This document shows, piece after piece, positions 20,936 to 30,872 of a stretch of DNA of 36,008 nt; position 1 is the first letter of the stretch; the number at the start of each line of letters is the position of its first letter. Position numbers and translations under genes: made by a program. The notes under the pieces are model-generated. The model was not told the DNA's origin. It was given only the letters and a program-made list of their open reading frames with translations, and searched no databases. Source of the DNA: Hypsibius dujardini (taxonomy: Eukaryota > Tardigrada > Eutardigrada > Parachela > Hypsibiidae); NCBI GenBank assembly GCA_001579985.1, contig LRSR01008772.1, forward strand, positions 1 to 36,008, read 5' to 3'.

Positions 20936-22049
20936 CAGGGGCGGACAGCAAAGTTGGACTAGTTTGCGCGCCATCGAATAGCTGATTAGGTTCTTCTGTA
21001 ACAACCCACCCACACTGTTTTTGAGTAAAACCAAGCCAGCCGTTGTAAAAAACGATTTGTTGACGATTGAACAATCAACCATGCCTGCTCCAATTGATTC
21101 TGAAACGAGGGGCGCCATCTTGGCCCACCATCAGAACGGCCACTCTCATAAAAAAATAGTCGATGCTTTGTTTGACCTGGGCTTTTTGATTTCGAAATCT
21201 ACTTTCACTCGCGTTATCACAGAATTTGAACGGGAGAAGCGAGGAATTCTCAAACTAGCAAAAAAGCTTTGTCCCCAGTGCCTGCCGTCCAAGCGTACCG
21301 AGGATCTCATCAAAAAAGTGGACGCAGCGACGGATGTGGATAATCCTCCCACCCTGGACCAAATGGCTGAACGGTACGATGTCTCTGAAATGACAATTCG
21401 TCGAATTTTGAGCAAAAATCTGAAATCGGACTTGCTGAAGAAGACCAAAACGCATGCCCTGTCAAACAAGCAAGCGCAGCAGCGTCTTGACCGCGGGCCT
21501 CTGTTTCTCAAGCTTCTGGGGGGTGACCGATGGAAGAATGTAGTGCCTTTTGATGAGTTCTGGTTGTCTATGAACGATTGTGGTGGAATCCGGGACTGTT
21601 ACTATCGGAAGAAGGGAAAACCAGTTCCTGAAAGTCGCACTAAAAATTTGAAACAGACATTCCCCAAAAAGGTGATGTGCGCCGCAGGAGTGTCGTACAG
21701 CGGTGCGACGGGCATCTACTTCGTCCCACCGACTAACAAAATCAATTCAGCGTTCTTCCTCAATAATATCGTGAAACCAATGGTGGAAAAAGACGTCCCC
21801 AGATTCTTCCCGGGAGAGGAACACAAAGTCATCCTCCACTTTGATAGTGCTTCAAGTCACACGACACCTGCGGTCTACTCTTATCTCAAATCAAAAAAAT
21901 TCAAGTACATCAGGAAAGAGGATTGGATGGCCAACAGCCCTGACCTGAGTTCTATGGATTTTAGTCCGAATGGGATTTTTAAAAAATCAATGTTTAAAAA
22001 AAATTCCAAAGGCATCCCTGGTTTGCAACGTGCAGCGCGCCTAAACTAG
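20936..22049 (+). mobile_element. 3'-truncated maT (DD37D) mariner element
   Basis: The likely 5' end is TA/CAGGGGCGGACAGCAAAG at 20934-20953. No matching inverted terminus is found after the coding region; only a weak GCGCGC..AAACTAG resemblance lies at about 22035. The transposase stops early. I read this as an element that lost its 3' end. Confidence 0.6.
21081..22049 (+). pseudogene. Mariner/maT transposase, DD37D, C-terminally truncated
   Basis: First in-frame ATG is at 21081 (MPAPIDSETRGAILAHHQNG), giving 322 residues to the stop 22047-22049. Residues about 24-50 (HKKIVDALFDLGFLISKSTF) and 91-114 (TLDQMAERYDVSEMTIRRIL) form two helix-turn-helix units that bind the TIR. The catalytic acids are at D158 (PFDEF), D255 (LHFDSASSH) and D293 (SSMDFSPNG), with exactly 37 residues between the last two: the DD37D signature of maT elements. 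All three acids are intact. The protein ends GLQRAARLN, where the element at 24323-25618 continues for about 40 more residues, so the C-terminus and right TIR are missing. It is probably inactive. The flanking GPCR on the left and the duplication on the right are unrelated to it. Confidence 0.85.
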
Positions 22050-22666
22050 ACTAAGAGTGAGCAGTAACTAATTTCTATCAAACCAAAACTATACTATTAC
22101 ATAACTACCAAACACAACTATACCGTTGATATCTCGCTGACTTTGCCGTCAAAAGAATTGTGTGAATCAGACATTTCGGACGTTTCGGACAGATTCACAT
22201 TAACCGGGTACGGTCATACTTTCTGAGTTGGTTTCGAAATGCGTCATCCCGTTCTAAAATGGGATCGAACGCCGGAAATTGATAAATCTGTTCAGCCGTT
22301 ATGATCCATGTATCCATTTTATTCAGTGAATTGCGCATTCCCAGTATCCGATATCGAATACCCTTCCAATCGTAACTGTGACAAGTGCCGATGCGTTAAT
22401 GAGAGCCAGTGAGCAGACAACCGTAGTAAAGTAAACAATATAACTGTATGCCTGGATAAAGGAGTTTCAAAAAGTGCAACAGCGCAGCAACAACTTCATG
22501 GAAACGCATGTCATGTTAAATTTGTTGTTGGCGTTCTGATGTTTTATGCATCCACGGTCCTATTGACCGGTGATACCCAAGCAATGAACAAGGTTGTATT
22601 TGCTCAAAACCTCAAGCAAAATTTGCGCATGTGCTGGAATGGGTAATTGGTCACCTGACACTGTTG
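22050..22666. other. Intergenic, no gene seen
   Basis: A small hairpin (TGTGAATC ... GATTCACA, about 22161-22200) is the only structure noted between the truncated mariner and the start of the segmental duplication. Confidence 0.45.
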
Positions 22667-22999
22667 ATCCGAATCGTTTGTTGAAAGGAGTAGATTTAAA
22701 ACACCGTAATTTTAATAGACATCCTGCATTTCATTATTTTGTGCCACGGTTTCGAATCGGCATTGATCGAGTGGTCATTTTTGGCAGCGTTCGGCGGTTT
22801 CTCCCACCGCTTGAATAGTTCAGCAATTTTCAATTTTGCACAAAAAAGGAGCATCATAAAGAAAAGATAACAGTGAAAAGTTTAAGCCACTTAATGATCC
22901 ATCAGTTAATCGGCACATAAGAGCCCAGATTCTATAACAGCTGCATCGAGTCCGGACATTGGGACGGCCGTCAATCCATTAAGAATTATGCCTTGATCC

Positions 23000-23006
23000 T
23001 ATATAA
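23000..23006 (+). promoter_or_regulatory. TATA box (TATATAA)
   Basis: TATATAAG, 132 bp upstream of the GPCR start codon. It is identical at 30735-30741 before the duplicate gene, which supports it as a retained core promoter with a 5' UTR of about 100 bp. Confidence 0.5.
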
Positions 23007-23137
23007 GTCTACTTAGACAGATTTCAATCTCCTCATAATAAAATCATCATCAATGAGCATTATTGCGTTAGCGTACATTTCCAGACTAGCTGATTTCGGC
23101 AGTTATACCGCTTTCTATTAGAGAGGCCAATGGTACA

Positions 23138-24184
23138 ATGTCGAACATCACCGTCGAATTTTGGTCACCGAACGACACATTCACAAACCGGACTGGATTA
23201 TTTCGCTGCCAGTCCGAGACTCCACAAGATTGGGCTTCCCGCACATTCGGCACAGCCATCACCATCACACAGCTGTTCAACCTCATCATCTTCGCCCTGT
23301 GGCACAACAAAGAGCCCTATGTCCTGCTGCATGTATGCCTAACCGTAGCCTCCTTCATGGCCGGGGTGACCATCGTCTTAATCGGACCGTTGGGCCACCT
23401 GCCCTACACACCCGTCAATACCTTCATCAACATCTTCATCGGCATTAGCGTGCTGACATGGATCAACAGCGCCGTCATTTTTGCCAATTTCGCTATCAGC
23501 GTGGACCGTTGGCTGTCGGTCGAGTTCGTTGTCAAGTACCGTGCGTCCATCACCCACCGTAAAGCCTTGGTTGCCGGCATACTGACAACCTTCGGCGCGA
23601 CACTGATCTTGAATGTTCCAGGTTCGATAGTCTTTCGGAACAATCAGCACTTTGAGCCATGTGCAGGACTCCGCACAAATGCATTGCCAGGGGACGTGGT
23701 ATTCTTAATTTGGCTGACGGTAAAGGGTCCGGTGCTTTTTCCGCTGTTGTTCCTGAGCCAGCTGCGAATTATGATAGTGGCTGTCAGGCTAAAATTACAA
23801 GCCTACCGACGTCGCCATCGACTGGAAGTGCTGCCGGCAGGCCAAGCCCCTCCGTGCGAAATCTTGGTCATCTACTGGGACTCTTTCATGTGCAGTATGA
23901 CCATCGTATTTTCCACGCTCATTTCCAATATACCCAACTACATAATGATAATTGTAAAAGGCGCGCCTCCTTCGGCTAGACTGGCTGGCGTCTACATGAC
24001 CTTGGTTCAACACTGCATTTCCCCGGTGATCTACCTGCTGTTTTGGCCGCTCTACAGACAGGCGGTGATCCGTCTTTTCAGACGTGTGCGAGCCGTCGTG
24101 CGAGCAGTCATTAAGCCTAATACACGCGTAGATCCCCACTCTAGGAAGAGGAGACAGCCTCAAATCCCTCAAATCCCTGGGTAG
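23138..24184 (+). CDS. Class A-like GPCR, single exon, paralogue 1
   Basis: 348 residues. Three N-glycosylation sites lie in the N-terminus (NIT 3, NDT 12, NRT 17). Predicted helices are at about 35-55, 62-84, 95-122, 143-163, 188-215, 242-273 and 282-305. The end of TM3 reads SVDRWLSVEF, so the DRY box is DRW. TM7 reads HCISPVIYLLFW, where SPVIY replaces NPxxY. Helix 8 and the tail are strongly basic (YRQAVIRLFRRVRAVVRAVI), as in G-protein-coupled receptors. No cysteine stands at the usual TM3 start. C24 and C174 could pair instead, which is inference. The ligand is unknown; I would place it in a lineage-specific rhodopsin-like family. A G-to-T change creates TAG 24182-24184, where the paralogue reads GAG and continues 9 residues. 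The ORF is intact in an otherwise heavily invaded region, so it is probably functional. Confidence 0.88.
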   Translation: MSNITVEFWSPNDTFTNRTGLFRCQSETPQDWASRTFGTAITITQLFNLIIFALWHNKEPYVLLHVCLTVASFMAGVTIVLIGPLGHLPYTPVNTFINIFIGISVLTWINSAVIFANFAISVDRWLSVEFVVKYRASITHRKALVAGILTTFGATLILNVPGSIVFRNNQHFEPCAGLRTNALPGDVVFLIWLTVKGPVLFPLLFLSQLRIMIVAVRLKLQAYRRRHRLEVLPAGQAPPCEILVIYWDSFMCSMTIVFSTLISNIPNYIMIIVKGAPPSARLAGVYMTLVQHCISPVIYLLFWPLYRQAVIRLFRRVRAVVRAVIKPNTRVDPHSRKRRQPQIPQIPG

Positions 24185-24322
24185 CAGCCTCAAATCCTTG
24201 CAACGAACTGACCTTTTCATCTGAGCTGACGCGTTCTGCCTTACAACCAAGCCGTGTTATACTTGCGTCACACGTACATGTATTATCTTTTTATAATCAC
24301 GCTAATTTCGGCAAAGAGTGTA

Positions 24323-25618
24323 CAGAGGCCGATTCATTTGTTTGTGGCCGATTTTTATTAATTCTAAAATAAATACTAAAATTTCTCATGTCCACTCAAA
24401 ATGTATTTAATATGATGACCGCCCTTCTTGATCATCATTTCGACGCGACCGGGCCAAGATTTGAGAGCTCTATAAATTTTGCGCTGGTCAAGCGTGGACC
24501 ACACTGAAGTCATAACACATTCCAAGCCCCTGACAGTAGTCGGAGCCTTGTTAAACAATTCCCATTTAAAAATCCCGTTCACACAAAAATTCATCGGAGC
24601 CAAATTAGAGCTGTTACCCATCCAATCCTCTTTCGGACTGAACCGAATTCGGGCCGAACAAAGCCAATCTTGTGTGAGTTTCAACGCAAGGCAGGGGGCG
24701 GAGTCATGGTGGAAGACAGTTTTCTTCAAAAGCTTCCCAGGGAACAAACGAGGCACGTCATCTCGAAACATCAGCTTGAGGACTTTTTCGATGTAGTACT
24801 TGGAGTTTATTTTCGCACTTGGTTCGATGAAACGAATCTTGGTCTTCCCACAATTGCAAACTCCCGCAATGAACATCACGTTTTTAGGATGAGATTCCTT
24901 CCAGAACTTTGTCCAACTTTCCTTCGTGTGTTCTCCCCGGAATTCGTAGTAAATCCTCCACCATCTTTTGCAAATGGTGAGGTACACCCAGCCCTCATCA
25001 ATCGTCAAGATATTTTCCCATTTTCGACCGCTGATCCAATTCAGGAAGCGTGGATCTCGTGCGAGGCCTTGTTGAATCATCACATCCGACAGCCTGTGCA
25101 CCTTGTACTTTTTCCGCACCTTCCCCTCCAATTCCTCGCTGATGACGCGCTGAATTGTGGTCTGCGATACTTCCAGCTCAAGAGCGATCTGAGATTGAAT
25201 CAGCGGGTTGGGTCCAGTCGTGGCCTTCTTGACTTTTTTGAGAAGCGCTGCAGTCTTCACTTATGCCTTGCCGGAGTTCGTCGCTTTCGATGGTGGTTTG
25301 GATCGGCCGGCGTCTTACGCTGCATTTTCTCTGAAGAATTTGTTGACTACAGACTTGGAAACAGCGATATTCCGTAGAAATAGTGCTTTCACAATTTCGG
25401 GGCCGAATGTTTAAGAGTGTGCAAGGTCAAAATGGAGTGACGCACTTCCAAAGCTAATTTACGAAGCATTTTTAACACCCACTGCAATCACTAAACTCTT
25501 GAAGCACGGCAAACTGGTCTGATCAGCTGTTCAATCACTGAGATGGATTGTGCAATGTGAGGCGCGCGCACACAGAATTAAAAACGAGGCCGGCCACAAA
25601 CAAATGAATCGGCCTCTG
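24323..25618 (-). mobile_element. Mariner/maT element, 1296 bp, with identical 28-bp TIRs and TA TSD
   Basis: The left end starts CAGAGGCCGATTCATTTG and matches the reverse complement of the right end without mismatch over 28 bp (24323-24350 against 25591-25618). TA dinucleotides flank it at 24321-24322 and 25619-25620. Copy 2 of the duplication has the uninterrupted site at about 32050-32070 with a single TA (32059-32060), proving insertion into copy 1 only. The transposase inside is on the minus strand and is defective. Confidence 0.95.
24376..25469 (-). pseudogene. Inactivated maT mariner transposase
   Basis: It reads right to left from ATG at 25469 (MLRKLALEVRHSIL). A frameshift occurs near 25400, before the helix-turn-helix EIVKALFLRNIAVSKSVVNK. 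In-frame TAA stops follow at about 25315 and 25261, then 294 uninterrupted codons to the stop at 24376. The long part holds a second HTH (QIALELEVSQTTIQRVI), the first catalytic acid (TIDEGW) and the second (FHHDSAP). The residue 37 positions further, which should be the third Asp of DD37D, is Asn (APMNFCVNGIFK), and the usual SPDL just before is SSNL. With frameshift, stops and the D-to-N change it cannot be active. The C-terminus is complete, unlike the 21081-22049 relative. The two proteins are clearly different subfamilies of the same clade. Confidence 0.9.
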
Positions 25619-25707
25619 TATATTTGTACTCATCGCAGATCTCGGTCGTCCTTAACGATCATCTCACACGCTTGCTGCGCCATGTTTTCCTACACCATAA
25701 TTACTAA

Positions 25708-27326
25708 CGAGGGGTCGGAATGGAATTAAACACCCCGATTTTCCTGAATTTTTTTTCACAAATATTGGATTAAATATGGGGATTTTAGAAAAATAATTCA
25801 TTTGCAATTGAACCCTGGATTTGGCAGAAAAAATTCCGAAGTTCCCGGAATGCATAACCCCTTTACCGTAAACTTTGACCGTTGACTGGCTGATTTATTC
25901 ACATGGAAAACATCTTTTTATTTTTTATCCCCCTTAACGGCGTTCCAGTATTTATTTTGCGCTAACGAAAGACATCGAAACTTGATTTTAGAGAAAAAAA
26001 GAAAGAAAACAACCCACACGGTTGTGGAGATAATTGAAAGAAAGTCTCGCCATGTAAATGTTTCACACGGGAAAACGACTGCCGGGTCACGAATTGTCGG
26101 GAAAATTGATTTTCGAACGAGTTCGGGACATTTAAATTTCGAGTGGGTTCGGGAAAGTTTGACTGGCAGGGCCAGTCTGGTCCAAACTAAAAATACTGTT
26201 TAAAAAGTGCCTGATAACTTCATGAGAAGTGATCCATGAATCAATTCATAGTTCAGACCTTTCACCAGCTCGGCAACCAGCCACTCCTTGAGTGTATAGA
26301 AAATCAATGCAAAGTCAATGAAAAAATTATGGCCATTGGCCACTATCTAAAAACTACCTGACCCGTCTATGGGTCGTAAGCGAGTGAACGACACTATTGC
26401 CCTTTTTTGACGCCGCTACAATAGTCTACGTAAACCAGCGGACAATTTTCCAAAAATAGTCAACAAAACATTTAAAGAAAAGAATAAAGCGCTCCGAGCG
26501 CGGTGTTCTTTCAACGACTGCACTTATTTTATGAAGTGGAAAATTGTATAATGACATGGGATTTGGACTTGTAGACTAAGACCATCCCAGTTGAAAGACC
26601 ATCCCGATCCTTTGAGAAGCCGTTGTTTTGTAACATTAACAAGTCCATCCGTTAATTTGGCCAGAAGCGCAAGATTTCTGGCATTTCTAGTTGATAAGAT
26701 GTTTTTCGGTGATTGCTCATTTTTGGGTTTCGGATCAGACCATGGGGATCAAATTTCAGCATAAGACTGGTACAGCACTCTACAGTGTAAAACAAGCGAT
26801 TGCTACCGTACACAATGTACTGTAGAATCGGGATACTTGCGCCACAAGCTCATGCTGGCAGTCCAAAAACCGGCGCAAGTTATCCCGATTCTACAGTACA
26901 GTAGGTCAAAATTGTCGTTTCGCCCACACGGTCTGCCATATAAAGCAGTGGTAAGCCGTGTGAGACATTTGCATGGCGAGACCTTGCATTAATTCTCTCC
27001 ACCACTGTGTGGGTTGTTTTCGTTCTCATGGTTGTTTTTTTTATCAAGTTTTGATGTCTTTCAATAACATAATAAAATTATGTTTCTGGAACGCCAATAA
27101 GGGGGATAAAAAAATAAAGACGTTTTGCATGTGAATGAATCAACCGATCAACGGTTTAAGTTTACGGTAAAGGGGATGTGCATTCCGGGAACTTCGGAGT
27201 TTTTACTGCCAAATCAAGGGCTCAATTGAAAATGAAATATTTTTCTAAAATCTACATATTTAGTCCACTATTTGTGGAAAAAATTCTCAGAAAAATCAGG
27301 GTGTGTAATTCCATTCCGACCCCACG
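25708..27326. mobile_element. Non-autonomous element with long TIRs, TAA target site (PIF/Harbinger-like)
   Basis: The left end CGAGGGGTCGGAATGGAATTA is inverted at the right (TAATTCCATTCCGACCCCACG). Similarity of the arms continues for about 380 bp (to about 26085, and from about 26945). TAA flanks both ends (25705-25707, 27327-27329). Copy 2 reads ATTACTTAAAAAATG at the same place (about 32142-32156) with no insert, so both edges are confirmed by the empty site. A 3-bp TWA target is typical of PIF/Harbinger; with no transposase the family stays tentative. The interior includes a nested 81-bp MITE. The inward-facing ORFs in the arms (such as MHSGNFG...) are mirror images of each other and not genes. 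Confidence 0.82.
26818..26898. mobile_element. 81-bp hairpin MITE nested in the larger element
   Basis: TACTGTAGAATCGGGATA at the left is inverted at the right (TATCCCGATTCTACAGTA). Arms of about 26 bp differ by one extra base, around a loop of about 28 bp. The terminal TA suggests a TA target. The ends share TACTGT with the 18307-18453 MITE. Confidence 0.8.
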
Positions 27327-27933
27327 TAAGAGGATGTGTTTCCTACTTCCTAATAGATGTGTAAACCGAAATAGACGTGTACTTGATCGCTCATTCTAGA
27401 ATATCGGTGGATCTTAACCATCGCCTCGCACGTTTGTGTCGCCGGGTTTTCTGTAGCATACATACGCACATCCTGCATTTCTTGTTTCATTATGAATAGA
27501 GTTTTTTTTTCAAATAAGTTGTATAGAGGAGCGAGCATTCATCCAACATTTCGGTCGCTTTTAATTCTCACCACTCTCCTTTGTTTGTTAAATTCATATC
27601 AACAAAATTCAACAGTTTAGCTCTCATCTAAGGTCTTAGTCGTTCCTAACTGTCACCAAGCACGTTTCCTTTACTACAATACATGTACTATACTTTCGGT
27701 CAGGTCCTATTCCGCACCTCATAATCGCAGTCATCCTACATCTTGGTCAGTCTTATTTATCTATTTCTAACATGCTCACCTCGCTATGCATCCCCTTTAA
27801 CACTTCCTCAAAGATAATATTTTTTGGTAATAGAGGCGTCGATCTCAGCCTATCATCTATCGATATAATATCTATTGCCTAGCGAGGAATCTAAACGAAA
27901 TTGTTCAATATGATGACCGCTCAGGCCTGAGTC

Positions 27934-28016
27934 TCACGTCTGCCACCGAATTTTCGTCAATCGCCTCTTCATGACATCTCGCAGGTTTCTGCGCACAAGG
28001 TCAATAATGGCCTCTC
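27934..28016 (-). pseudogene. C-terminal fragment of a duplicated GPCR
   Basis: Read on the minus strand, it encodes EAIIDLVRRNLRDVMKR, the helix 8/tail of the GPCR ending at 33279. Here it continues past the TGA of the other copy (CGA instead) to a TGA at 27936-27934. Similarity stops at 28016, so only the last codons were carried by the duplication. It marks the duplication breakpoint inside a coding exon. Confidence 0.72.
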
Positions 28017-28271
28017 AATTTTTTCACCGGTTTGTTTCATCAAAAAATTTAATAAAAGTAATGATAACAAAAACGTTCGGAAATGATTTTCTATATTAAA
28101 TGTGATTTCCTCCATTGAGGATAACCGTTTCGTCTGTGCGAATCCTTTCATGTTGAGTCACACACAACAAAAACTGAGGTAAGCAGCAGCAGAACGACTG
28201 GATTTGTCTTGCTTAGCGCACCAACACATTAATTTGCGTATGACTGTTAGAGACTGATTTTGATACATTGT

Positions 28272-28494
28272 TATTTTACCGTAAATATACCCGACAACAA
28301 ATTTAGACTACCGTATGCGTTAAAGATAGATTTATGAGTAGATAAATATTGGAGTCTGGTCGGAGCCAACCTATAACTTAAGNTATTTTACCGTAAATAT
28401 ACCCGACAACAAATTTAGACTACCGTATGCGTTAAAGATAGATTTATGAGTAGATAAATATTGGAGTCTGGTCGGAGCCAACCTATAACTTAAG
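28272..28494. repeat. Exact 111-bp tandem copy around an N (probable assembly artefact)
   Basis: 28272-28382 and 28384-28494 are the same 111 bases by eye, separated only by the single N at 28383, the only ambiguous base in the window. Two identical copies meeting at an N is what a scaffolder or gap filler leaves when overlapping contig ends are not merged. Confidence 0.9.
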
Positions 28495-28648
28495 TCTTAT
28501 CCTTAACTAAAAGTTACGGTTAGCGTTAACGTATGGCGCTTAATTTGTGTGTTCGGTGACCAACCATATCAAAACATTAAATTATCAGCTGGTCTTAGAA
28601 ATCTTAAAATACAGGTTCTTAAGCAAATCAATTATAAAAATATAATCC

Positions 28649-28768
28649 ATTCTGAAATATAATCAATATAAAGATAAAATTGATCACGGATCTGGCCTGG
28701 ATAGTGCAATTCTGAAATATAATCATTATAAACATAAAATTGATGACGGATCTGGCCTGGATAGTGCG
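28649..28768. repeat. Tandem repeat, two 60-bp units
   Basis: Units start ATTCTGAAATATAATCA at 28649 and 28709 and share GACGGATCTGGCCTGG or CACGGATCTGGCCTGG. They differ at a few bases, so unlike the preceding repeat this one is real. Confidence 0.85.
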
Positions 28769-29049
28769 CAAGCTGACAGTACGAACAACAAAAATACAGC
28801 GAAAAATCGAGCCATTAATTGATTGATTGCGTATACAGCTAATTCAAGTCACAAACCAACGCTCGATTGATTGATTGATGTGCGATAGATTAAACTCTAA
28901 ATTAGCTTCTGAATGTCTTGAAATCAACAGTTTTCCCTTGCCTTGAATAATTGTTCTGAATCCAAGTATAAAATCATTCCAAGCATTCCAGTTTAAAATT
29001 CCGCAATGTGGCGGAGCGGACGCCCGCTACCGTCAGCGGAGCGGTCTTT

Positions 29050-29497
29050 CCAGGTCGGAACCAGGACCCCTCACGGTAGGGCCAAGGGCTGGACAAAGGG
29101 GCAAAATGCACTTTGTTCAAGATTGAACCCAAAATTCGCTTCTTATCCTTGATCTTTTTGAAACTTGTGAGAGTCTGGTGGTCTAATTTCCTGGGGCCTG
29201 GGATTTCAAAACCATTCCAAAAACATCAGTATTTCGTTTATATTTGAGGTTTGGTGAAGTCTAAGGTAATCTTCTTATTGGTAAATACAAATTTGAAGTT
29301 CAAAACATTCAAGAACAGTCCAAATTTAATGAAAATCTGACGTTTTTGAAAATGTTTTGAAAATCAGAACCCACACCCCCACAAGTGTGAAAATGATCAG
29401 AGACAAGAGGCCAAATTTTGGGTCAATCTTGAAAAACAGCATTTTGCCTCTTTGCCCACCCTTTGGCCCTACTGGGAAGGGTCCTGTTTCGGACATT
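29050..29497. mobile_element. Foldback element, about 450 bp
   Basis: The left arm (GTAGGGCCAAGGGCTGG, GGGGCAAAATGCA, TTCAAGATTGAACCCAAAAT, AACTTGTGAGAGT) is inverted in the right arm (GTGTGAAAATGATCAGAG, ATTTTGGGTCAATCTTGAA, GCATTTTGCCTCTTTGCCC, TTTGGCCCTACTGGG). Arms are about 210 bp with moderate divergence, meeting near 29275. No coding capacity. It lies in the unduplicated spacer between the two GPCR copies. Confidence 0.85.
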
Positions 29498-30402
29498 TAA
29501 GGATCCTAAACGAGCCTCTGTCTTTGGTTGGTCTGATTGATAGAGCCAGAAAAACTGCCACAGAAAACAGTTGACCATCTAATATATAGGAGGAACTGTT
29601 AGCCCTGCTCGTAATGAGGCTGCATGTTCAAGATGCGGGCCTTTTTTTCTGTTCCATTTGAACATGGGATCGTTTCTTCTTTCAACGTGTAACCCAGTTA
29701 AACAAAAGGCAAACAACAACAAAACCTGCAATTTAACGGGCCGACGGTGATTTTATTTTTCCACGACCCTGCGTATGAGCGCCTTATTCTTAAATCATTA
29801 ATCCTCTAGTACTGGCAGCATTCTTTAATGCTAGGCTTTTCAGTGCTCAACGTAAATAAACTAGCAGAAAGCATTTAATCCTGCCTAGCTTATGAGATAA
29901 ACACCCAATTGGGGACTTGAAATTGGCACTGACGTTTTTAGAATTTGCAAAATATTGCTCGCTTCAGAAAACGGTTTAAAAGTTGTGTCTATAGTAAAAT
30001 TTTGCCTCAACTTTTCATGAAAAGGGGTGCGCGCATAACCTTTGGCAAATAAAAAGGTTGTTCGAGTTGTGAGTATGGCATAAGGTTGTATGGGCCTGTG
30101 AATATAGCCCTCTTCTTAACATTGGCTTATCAAAAACAACAGCTGTGTCACTTGTGCAGGAAAACAAATATGAACTCATACCACATGCTTTAGACGTACA
30201 GTATAAAACAAATGCCTTTCGATGGGCTCAAAGGAAAAGTCAAACACTGATAGGAAACTGTCGCTCCGATCACTGGTTTGGTCATGTGCATGGAAATTCT
30301 ATAACGAGTCAAAAGTATGGGAGGATCAGCTCACACGTTTAAGGAAAGGGTGACACTACTACCATTGAGCATGAGAGAAAAAGAATCGTTGTCAATCGTA
30401 TG
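29498..30402. other. Spacer, no gene seen
   Basis: No convincing exon. The short open stretch at 30145-30342 has no recognisable domain. Confidence 0.45.
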
Positions 30403-30734
30403 TTCGAATCGTTTGATGAGAGGAATAGATTTGAAACACCGTAATTTTAATAGACATCCTGCATTTCATTATTTTGTGCCACTGTTTCGAATCGGCATTG
30501 ATCGAGTGGTCATTTTTGGCAGCGTTCGGCGGTTTCTCCCACCGCTTGAATAGTTCAGCAATTTTCAATTTTGCACAAAAAAGGAGCATCATAAAGAAAA
30601 GATAACAGTGAAAAGGTTAAGCCACTTAATGATCCATCAGTTAATTGGCACATAAGAGCCAAGATTCTATAATAGCTGCATCGAATCCGGACATTGGGAC
30701 GGCCGTCAATCCATTAAGAATCATGCCTTGATCC

Positions 30735-30741
30735 TATATAA
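30735..30741 (+). promoter_or_regulatory. TATA box (TATATAA)
   Basis: Same sequence and same distance (132 bp) to the start codon as in the duplicate at 23000-23006. Confidence 0.5.
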
Positions 30742-30872
30742 GTCTACTTAGACAGATTTCAATCTCCTCATAATAAAATCATCATCAATGAGCATTATTG
30801 CGTTAGCGTACATTTCCAGACTAGCTGATTTCGGCAGTTATACCCCTTTCTATTAGAAAGGCCAATGGTACA

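Larger units (their letters stand above)
22667..28016. repeat. Segmental duplication, copy 1 (with two later insertions)
   Basis: From GAATCGTTTG (22671) to GGCCTCTC (28016) this stretch matches 30403-33334 in the same orientation. It covers the promoter region, the GPCR gene and a long 3' flank. It is longer than copy 2 because of the inserts 24323-25618 and 25708-27326. It is shorter near 27880, where about 445 bp present in copy 2 (about 32748-33195) is absent. Left and right edges were set by eye where the similarity ends. Confidence 0.88.

Noticed and set aside
25664-25855. Small minus-strand ORF starting MHSGNFGIF, with a mirror ORF at 27178-27399
   Set aside because: The two are the inverted arms of one transposable element, so their similarity is not evidence of coding.
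28990-29075. Possible tRNA-derived SINE head (GGCGGAGCGG ... GGTCGGAACCAGGACCC)
   Set aside because: The B-box is a poor match, and its right part belongs to the inverted repeat of the 29050-29497 foldback element.
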